DNA of 5,748 bases, from positions 1-5,748 of the forward strand of contig QNBZ01000096.1 of NCBI GenBank assembly GCA_003644295.1. The letters run 5' to 3'. The notes under the pieces are model-generated. The model worked only from the letters and a program-made list of their open reading frames with translations, was not told where the DNA came from and did not search any database. Origin of the DNA: Planctomycetota bacterium. Lineage in GTDB: Bacteria > Planctomycetota > Phycisphaerae > Sedimentisphaerales > Anaerobacaceae. Below, in pieces: positions 1 through 5,748 of this stretch (position 1 is the first letter of the stretch; every line of letters starts with the position of its first letter). The translations under genes were made by a program, and so were the position numbers.

Positions 1-1023
1 AGCAAGGAATGGGTAATCCACCAGTATGACCACGAGGTTCAGGGCAGCTCAGTCGTCAAGCCGTTGACCGGCGTAAAAAATGACGGGCCCAGTGATGCAG
101 CGGTGATAAAGCCAAAATTTGAATCAGACAGAGGTCTTGCAATTAGCTGCGGAATGAATCCGCTCTACGGCGACATCGACCCGTACTGGATGGCATTAGC
201 AGGTATCGATGAGGCCGTTAGAAATCTGATATGTGTGGGCGGACGAGCCGACAGAATTGCCCTGCTGGATAACTTCTGCTGGGGCAACTGCACGAAGCCG
301 GAAACGTTCGGCACATTGGTACGGGCGGCCCAGGCCTGTTATGACGGCGCAATTGCATACGAAGCGCCGTTTATCTCCGGCAAAGATTCGCTCAATAACG
401 AGTTTTCCTGCGAAGACGGCACGCAAATATCCATACCGTCAACGCTTTTAATCAGCGCTATGTCGCTCGTTGATGACATCAATAAATGCGTAACGATGGA
501 TGTCAAAAGTGCATCCAATCTGCTCTTTATAGTGGGCGAGACCAAAAATGAATTGGGCGGCTCGCACTATTACAAAATCCACGGCCAGCTCGGAGCCAAC
601 GTTCCAAAGGTTGATTTGGAAAAAGCTCCTGAAATTGCTGAACGGATTGCCGCCGCAATCGCCGACGGCCTTATAGTCAGTTGCCACGACTGCTCCGAAG
701 GCGGCTTAGCTGTGGCGCTGGCGGAAATGGCCTTCGCCGGCGAACTCGGCATAGAAGCAGACCTGCGCGGCCTGCCGAGAAGTAACGATTGTTTGCGAAC
801 AGATGCGCAACTGTTCAGCGAATCGAACTCTCGATATATCGTGGAGGTTGAGCCGGATAACTACAATGCATTTGCAAAGCTGATGCTGAACCTGCCGTTC
901 GGACAAATCGGAAAAGTAACCGAGGGAAAAACGCTTACTATAAAATCAGAAAACAGCAAAGCTGTTATCGAACTTGATTTAGATTCACTTAAACAAGCGT
1001 GGCAAAAACCTTTTGATTGGTGA
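1..1023 (+). CDS. purL: Phosphoribosylformylglycinamidine synthase, synthetase subunit PurL (C-terminal part, 5' truncated by window)
   Basis: FGAM synthase converts FGAR, ATP and glutamine to FGAM in the fourth step of cytosolic de novo purine synthesis; PurL is the ATP-using synthetase subunit. The frame is open from base 1, so the gene starts outside the window. A TTG at base 64 is only an internal codon, because family-like sequence (YDHEVQG at visible residues 9-15) lies before it. 340 residues are visible. They cover the second AIRS-type half: GPSDA (about 29-33), LLDNFCWGN (88-96), PFISGKDSLNNEF (123-135), CHDCSEGGLAVALAE (228-242) and FSESNSRYIVEV (272-283). These are typical PurL landmarks and nothing looks broken. 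It ends in TGA 7 bp before purQ, its partner subunit, so the two are probably one operon. Because the N-terminus is missing, I cannot tell whether this is the short ~730-residue PurL or a longer form, nor where PurS is. Confidence 0.96.
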   Translation, partial: SKEWVIHQYDHEVQGSSVVKPLTGVKNDGPSDAAVIKPKFESDRGLAISCGMNPLYGDIDPYWMALAGIDEAVRNLICVGGRADRIALLDNFCWGNCTKPETFGTLVRAAQACYDGAIAYEAPFISGKDSLNNEFSCEDGTQISIPSTLLISAMSLVDDINKCVTMDVKSASNLLFIVGETKNELGGSHYYKIHGQLGANVPKVDLEKAPEIAERIAAAIADGLIVSCHDCSEGGLAVALAEMAFAGELGIEADLRGLPRSNDCLRTDAQLFSESNSRYIVEVEPDNYNAFAKLMLNLPFGQIGKVTEGKTLTIKSENSKAVIELDLDSLKQAWQKPFDW

Positions 1024-1030
1024 GTGATAA

Positions 1031-1855
1031 ATGGTAAATAGTAACGTCATAAAAGCGATGGTTTTGCGGGCGGCGGGTATAAATTGCGATATGGAAACCG
1101 AACACGCCCTCGAATTGGCGGGGGCGTCAGCCGAACGCGTGCATATAAACAAAATAATCGAAGATAAAGAACTGCTCGACCAATACCAGATAATCGTTAT
1201 TCCCGGTGGGTTCAGCTACGGCGATGATGTGGCCGCAGGTAAAATTTTAGCCAACCAAATCGTACATCATCTTTATGAACCAATACAAAAATTTATCGAC
1301 AACGGTAAACTGATACTCGGAATCTGCAACGGCTTTCAAGTACTCGTCAAGACGGGAATCCTGCCGGGAATTACGAGCAACGAGTATGGAGTATCAAGCA
1401 ACGAGGTTACCATAACTTACAACGACAGCGGCAAATTCGAGGACAGATGGGTATATCTTGCGCCGCAAACGAAAAAATGCGTTTTCATTGAGCCGGGCAG
1501 GCAAATCTATCTTCCCATCGCACACGGCGAAGGCAAAGTCGTAACCAAAGACACAAAGACGCTGGAGAAGTTAAAGTCCGATGGACATATTGCGTTCAAA
1601 TATGTCGATGAAAACGGCGAAGAAGGCGATTACCCTGTTAATCCAAACGGCTCGGTTGATTCAATAGCTGGCCTGACTGATACCACCGGCAGGGTATTAG
1701 GACTTATGCCGCACCCTGAAAGACACGTTCGCCTCACCCAGCACCCACACTGGTCCCGCTTACGAGGCAAGAGCAACGAGACACAAGAGACGAGATTCAC
1801 TGACGGAATGACAATTTTTAATAACGCCGTCAAATATATACAAGAAAACTTTTAA
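1031..1855 (+). CDS. purQ: Phosphoribosylformylglycinamidine synthase, glutamine amidotransferase subunit PurQ
   Basis: PurQ is the class I glutaminase subunit. It releases ammonia from glutamine and passes it to PurL. The 274-residue product has the oxyanion-region motif PGGFSYGDD (58-66), the nucleophile elbow GICNGFQVL with Cys99, and the motif MPHPERH, which supplies His228 and Glu230 of the catalytic triad. The product is complete and about 40-50 residues longer than the ~227-residue Bacillus-type PurQ. The extra length is mainly in the C-terminal half, including the acidic stretch DENGEEGDYPVNPNGS (193-208) and the tail after HPERH; such ~270-residue forms are known in several phyla. 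The ATG start is supported by GGTGAG at 1019-1024, which overlaps the purL stop and lies 6 nt upstream, suggesting translational coupling. No T-rich terminator hairpin follows the TAA stop. Confidence 0.97.
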   Translation: MVNSNVIKAMVLRAAGINCDMETEHALELAGASAERVHINKIIEDKELLDQYQIIVIPGGFSYGDDVAAGKILANQIVHHLYEPIQKFIDNGKLILGICNGFQVLVKTGILPGITSNEYGVSSNEVTITYNDSGKFEDRWVYLAPQTKKCVFIEPGRQIYLPIAHGEGKVVTKDTKTLEKLKSDGHIAFKYVDENGEEGDYPVNPNGSVDSIAGLTDTTGRVLGLMPHPERHVRLTQHPHWSRLRGKSNETQETRFTDGMTIFNNAVKYIQENF

Positions 1856-1882
1856 TAAGTTCAAGCCGAAACCGGTATTAGC

Positions 1883-1919
1883 TTGGCGGTATCTGCCAAA
1901 TTGGCACAACAACGCCAAT
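1883..1919. promoter_or_regulatory. Two back-to-back inverted repeats (TTGGC/GCCAA) between purQ and clpB
   Basis: Four alternating half-sites stand in 37 bp: TTGGC 1883-1887, GCCAA 1895-1899, TTGGC 1901-1905 and GCCAA 1914-1918. The first pair can form a 7-bp stem (one G-T pair) with a 3-nt loop. The second pair forms ATTGGC/GCCAAT with an 8-nt loop. The middle two half-sites also face each other across a single A. There is no T-run after either hairpin, so a classical intrinsic terminator is unlikely. An operator for a dimeric regulator of clpB, or an RNA structure in a leader or trailer, is possible. The motif is not CIRCE (TTAGCACTC-N9-GAGTGCTAA). The repeats are directly visible; their function is inferred. 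Confidence 0.45.
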
Positions 1920-1983
1920 CCGTAAGATTATAACTACTTGCTGTAGCTGCAATTACGGTTTTGAACTATTTTCGGCACGCTGT

Positions 1984-2012
1984 TTGCTAATCTCTTTACT
2001 TTATAGGATTAT
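1984..2012 (+). promoter_or_regulatory. Weak candidate sigma-70-type promoter for clpB
   Basis: TTGCTA (1984-1989) and GATTAT (2007-2012) each match the -35 and -10 consensus at 4 of 6 positions, with a 17-nt spacer. This would give a leader of roughly 20-25 nt before clpB. The rest of the 186-bp gap shows no better pair, no sigma-32-like CCCCAT box and no CIRCE element. In AT-rich DNA such matches are common, so this is a tentative call. Confidence 0.2.
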
Positions 2013-2041
2013 GTCCGAAAATTTGTATTGGGGATTTTGCT

Positions 2042-4621
<2,580 letters not shown>

Positions 4622-4638
4622 TATCAATGTCGGTAATG

Positions 4639-5121
4639 CTACACGCTGTTAAGGATTTTTTTAGTCAGTTCCGCAATCCTTTTACCACGGCGGGCGCATT
4701 GCTTTTTAACTCTGTCGTCCGGCTTGCCAATAGAGACCGGCCCGTAGTGGTCGCCCTGCGGGTCGCCGGCAACAACCATCCCAGCGATGAGCATTGCCTC
4801 TATTATGCCGATAATTGTTGTTTCATTTCCGCCGCCGATATTAGCTGAACTGGAAAATGCTGCACCAACCTTGCCGTCCAACTTGCCGTGAAAGCTGACC
4901 GTTTCATCGAAAAGCTGCTTGATTGGCCACGCCATACTGCCGTAATAAGTCGGCGAGCCGACAATTATAGCGTCATAATTAAGCAGGTCATCAGCTTTAA
5001 CTTTATCAACGGATTTACATTCGGTTGACAGCCCGGCCTCGTTCATCGACTTGGCGATTATCTCGGCCATTTCTTTCGTATTGCCACTTCTCGAATAATA
5101 AACGACTATTCCATTTGCCAT
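4639..5121 (-). CDS. Flavodoxin-like / WrbA-type FMN-binding protein
   Basis: This 160-residue soluble protein has a flavodoxin fold and very likely binds FMN. It may act as an electron carrier or as a small NAD(P)H:quinone reductase. The FMN phosphate loop is SRSGNT (10-15) after the first beta strand GIVVYYS. The isoalloxazine loops are GSPTYYGSMAWPIKQ (55-69) and SSSANIGGGNETT (90-102), followed by GDHYGP (123-128). The SPTYYG and GDHYGP motifs resemble WrbA-type proteins more than classical flavodoxins, but it is shorter than WrbA (about 198 residues). No signal peptide or membrane segment is seen. ATG is preceded by GAAAGG (complement of 5129-5134) about 7 nt upstream, which supports the start. 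It is convergent with clpB (stop codons 17 bp apart) and has no partner gene on its strand. Its ribosome-binding region lies in the remains of a LolA-like gene, so its present upstream context is secondary. Its substrate cannot be read from the sequence. Confidence 0.9.
   Translation of the reverse strand: MANGIVVYYSRSGNTKEMAEIIAKSMNEAGLSTECKSVDKVKADDLLNYDAIIVGSPTYYGSMAWPIKQLFDETVSFHGKLDGKVGAAFSSSANIGGGNETTIIGIIEAMLIAGMVVAGDPQGDHYGPVSIGKPDDRVKKQCARRGKRIAELTKKILNSV
4842..4857 (+). repeat. 16-bp exact direct repeat, copy 1
   Basis: TAGCTGAACTGGAAAA occurs here inside the flavodoxin-like gene, where it encodes part of the AAFSSSAN loop on the - strand. It occurs again, identical and in the same orientation, at 5372-5387. 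By rough estimate, a 16-bp exact match by chance in a window this size is expected well under once in a hundred windows, though AT bias raises that. Confidence 0.6.
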
Positions 5122-5122
5122 T

Positions 5123-5302
5123 TTTAATCCTTTCTGTTTTGCTAAAGCCGATTATCGGAAAATTCCGACCGGCCAAATCAAAAGCGTCGAGCGGCTCATT
5201 CGGCTCGGCTTGCCGATAACGTTTAACTTCTTTTATCTGGTAGTCGATATGCGTGAGCCAGACGCCATCAAAGATATACTTCTCTCGATTTAAATCCCTT
5301 TT
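5123..5302 (-). pseudogene. Fragment of a LolA-like (outer-membrane lipoprotein carrier type) gene
   Basis: From 5302 downward on the - strand there is an open frame with no start codon. Its protein-like core, from about 5287 to 5123, includes REKYIFDGVWLTHIDYQ, then IKEVKRYRQAEPNEPLDAF, then FPIIGFSKTERI. The alternating polar/hydrophobic strands, with a FDGVWLT step and a DAF...FPIIGF ending, resemble the C-terminal half of LolA/LolB-fold proteins annotated in planctomycetes; this is from recollection and was not searched. The N-terminal half is missing. A TAA at 5305-5303 separates the fragment, in the same frame, from a transposase-like fragment. Its 3' part is cut off or overprinted by the flavodoxin start at 5121, which is in another frame. 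Codons look like those of a real gene rather than random DNA. It is probably a non-functional remnant. Alternative: a chance open frame of about 60 codons. Confidence 0.5.
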
Positions 5303-5335
5303 TTAACTATCAAGTACCTTGTGCCCGATAAACGG

Positions 5336-5362
5336 CATATATGAAGGATTATACGTTGTCAA
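5336..5362 (-). promoter_or_regulatory. Weak candidate promoter facing the flavodoxin-like gene
   Basis: On the - strand a perfect TTGACA (5362-5357) is followed, after a short 15-nt spacer, by TATATG (5341-5336). A perfect TATAAT also lies at 5353-5348 but is too close to that TTGACA to pair with it. If used, it would give a leader of about 210 nt running through the LolA-like remnant to the flavodoxin start. The spacing is not ideal, so this is tentative. Confidence 0.2.
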
Positions 5363-5371
5363 CAGAAAAAA

Positions 5372-5387
5372 TAGCTGAACTGGAAAA
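5372..5387 (+). repeat. 16-bp exact direct repeat, copy 2
   Basis: Second copy of TAGCTGAACTGGAAAA (first copy at 4842-4857). It sits where the transposase-like similarity ends (codons for FPVQL on the - strand), that is, at or next to the presumed break point. Confidence 0.6.
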
Positions 5388-5515
5388 AATTCATCGTTCC
5401 TTGCGTGATAAACGTCAGGCCAGCCGTCAAGCAGCCGCTTACGGGTCTTTTCGGTTAGAACGTTGTCGAATGTGTCAAAAAGGTTAGTTTGTTTAGGATT
5501 GACTATCGTGTGCAT

Positions 5516-5590
5516 AATTGCTCTAACTATTTTTTAATATACAAGAGCTTACATTACATAACACCTCATATACATATTAACCCTAAAATC
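5516..5590. other. AT-rich intergenic stretch without recognisable feature
   Basis: Seventy-five AT-rich bases lie between the transposase-like remnant and the inverted-repeat element. I see no open frame, RNA gene or convincing promoter here. It may include the outer end of the decayed insertion sequence, but no terminal repeat can be paired because the other end is missing. Confidence 0.4.
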
Positions 5591-5748
5591 CTTATAATAC
5601 CAATTGGACTAAGTAAATGCGCTTTTTGACAGACAATCAATTATTGTGTCATTTCTGCGAAAGCAGGCATCCAATACATATATAAACCTATGGATTCCCG
5701 CTTTCGCGGGAATGACAGGGCGCAAAAATTAACTCCAATTGGTATAAG
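5591..5748. mobile_element. MITE-like nested inverted-repeat element
   Basis: The ends are imperfect inverted repeats. CTTA-TAA-TACCAATTGGA (5591-5608) faces TCCAATTGGTA-TAAG (5734-5748), giving an 11-bp perfect core. The match continues weakly inward to GCGC on the left (5619-5622) and its mirror at 5719-5722. Inside lies a second, longer inverted repeat of REP-like sequence (5647-5717). The left side has about 24 extra bases (5623-5646) not mirrored on the right. The element has no coding capacity. Size, terminal repeats and location in a gene-poor zone next to a transposase remnant fit a non-autonomous mobile element. The window stops at the right terminus, so target-site duplication cannot be checked. 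The CCAATTGG core is self-palindromic, which slightly weakens the inverted-repeat argument, but the flanking TA and A bases support it. Confidence 0.6.
5647..5717. repeat. Pair of inverted REP-like hairpin units
   Basis: Two 27-bp arms (5647-5673 and 5691-5717) are inverted with respect to each other and match at 23 of 27 positions, separated by a 17-nt AT-rich loop. Each arm is itself a hairpin with a GAAA tetraloop when read from its own TGTCATT end. The right arm has an 8-bp stem (ATTCCCGC/GCGGGAAT, 5694-5713). The left arm has a 4-bp core (CTGC/GCAG, 5655-5666). The TGTCATTCCCGCGAAAGCGG type of sequence is a widespread bacterial interspersed repeat. No T-run follows, so it is not a standard terminator. 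Confidence 0.7.

Larger units (their letters stand above)
5303..5515 (-). pseudogene. N-terminal remnant of a transposase
   Basis: A 70-codon frame starts with ATG at 5515. Its first ~45 residues contain NPKQTNLFDTFDNVLTEKT and then RKRLLDGWPDVYHARNDEFFPV. This resembles the start of a transposase family whose N-terminus reads roughly LFDPF..VLTEKTRKRLLDGWPGVFRHVILELMPV, known to me from planctomycete and other genomes. The comparison is from memory, without a search. The spacing from GWP to PV is the same, but the HVILELM part has drifted to HARNDEFF. After PV the similarity ends. About 24 unrelated residues and a TAA follow, so over 80 percent of a full transposase, including any DDE catalytic residues, is gone. 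Only a weak GAG ribosome-binding match precedes the ATG. It is probably a dead insertion-sequence remnant. The sequence beyond the break holds a 16-bp repeat shared with the flavodoxin gene. Confidence 0.45.

Noticed and set aside
1901..1917. Sigma-54-like promoter starting TTGGCAC
   Set aside because: The -24 half (TTGGCAC) fits, but no TTGC follows at the required spacing; the nearest GC is one base off and the T's are absent.
4651..4681. Inverted repeat AAGGATT/AATCCTT with a T-run near the convergent clpB and flavodoxin ends
   Set aside because: The 17-nt loop and 7-bp AT-rich stem are weak, the T-run lies inside the loop rather than after the stem, and it is within the flavodoxin coding sequence. 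Not a convincing bidirectional terminator.
5025..5219. 64-codon + strand open frame across the flavodoxin 5' end
   Set aside because: It overlaps the flavodoxin gene and the LolA-like remnant on the opposite strand, has a low-complexity basic/Ser composition and shows no recognisable motif; it is a shadow frame.
5593..5598. Perfect TATAAT box on the + strand
   Set aside because: There is no acceptable -35 box 16-18 nt upstream, no gene downstream in the window, and it lies within the terminal repeat of the MITE-like element.
5694..5713. Strong hairpin as intrinsic terminator
   Set aside because: No T-run follows on either strand and the same sequence is half of a REP-like pair.
5591..5748. 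CRISPR-like repeat array
   Set aside because: There are only two repeat units, in inverted orientation, with no regular spacers and no cas genes.

Overview
The window holds an ordinary bacterial housekeeping block followed by a worn, gene-poor tail. From left to right it contains: the 3' end of purL and a complete purQ (both + strand, purine synthesis); a 186-bp gap with a cluster of inverted TTGGC/GCCAA motifs; a complete clpB disaggregase gene (+); a complete small flavodoxin-like gene (- strand, convergent with clpB); and about 630 bp with no intact gene.

The tail is layered. Read on the - strand, it starts with what looks like the first ~45 codons of a transposase. These run into unrelated codons and a stop. 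The same reading frame then continues as a ~55-residue piece resembling the C-terminal half of a LolA-like (outer-membrane lipoprotein carrier type) protein, which is cut off at the ribosome-binding site of the flavodoxin gene. At the far right lies a nested inverted-repeat element of about 158 bp. Its ends carry TACCAATTGGA and its core is a pair of REP-like hairpins, like a small non-autonomous mobile element. The window ends exactly at its right terminus.

Organism: a bacterium of moderate GC content with a LolA-type fragment, which hints at a diderm. PurQ is of the longer ~270-residue form. From recollection of similar proteins, the transposase-like and LolA-like fragments point to the Planctomycetota (Phycisphaerae/Sedimentisphaerales-like). 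That is an inference and is not proven by this sequence.

How the genes relate: PurL and PurQ are subunits of one enzyme, FGAM synthase, and are closely spaced (7 bp), so they are very probably co-transcribed. ClpB is an independent stress gene. The flavodoxin-like gene stands alone on the other strand. I see no coherent new multi-gene system. The parts worth a second look are the repeats, the decayed junctions and the purQ-clpB intergenic motifs.
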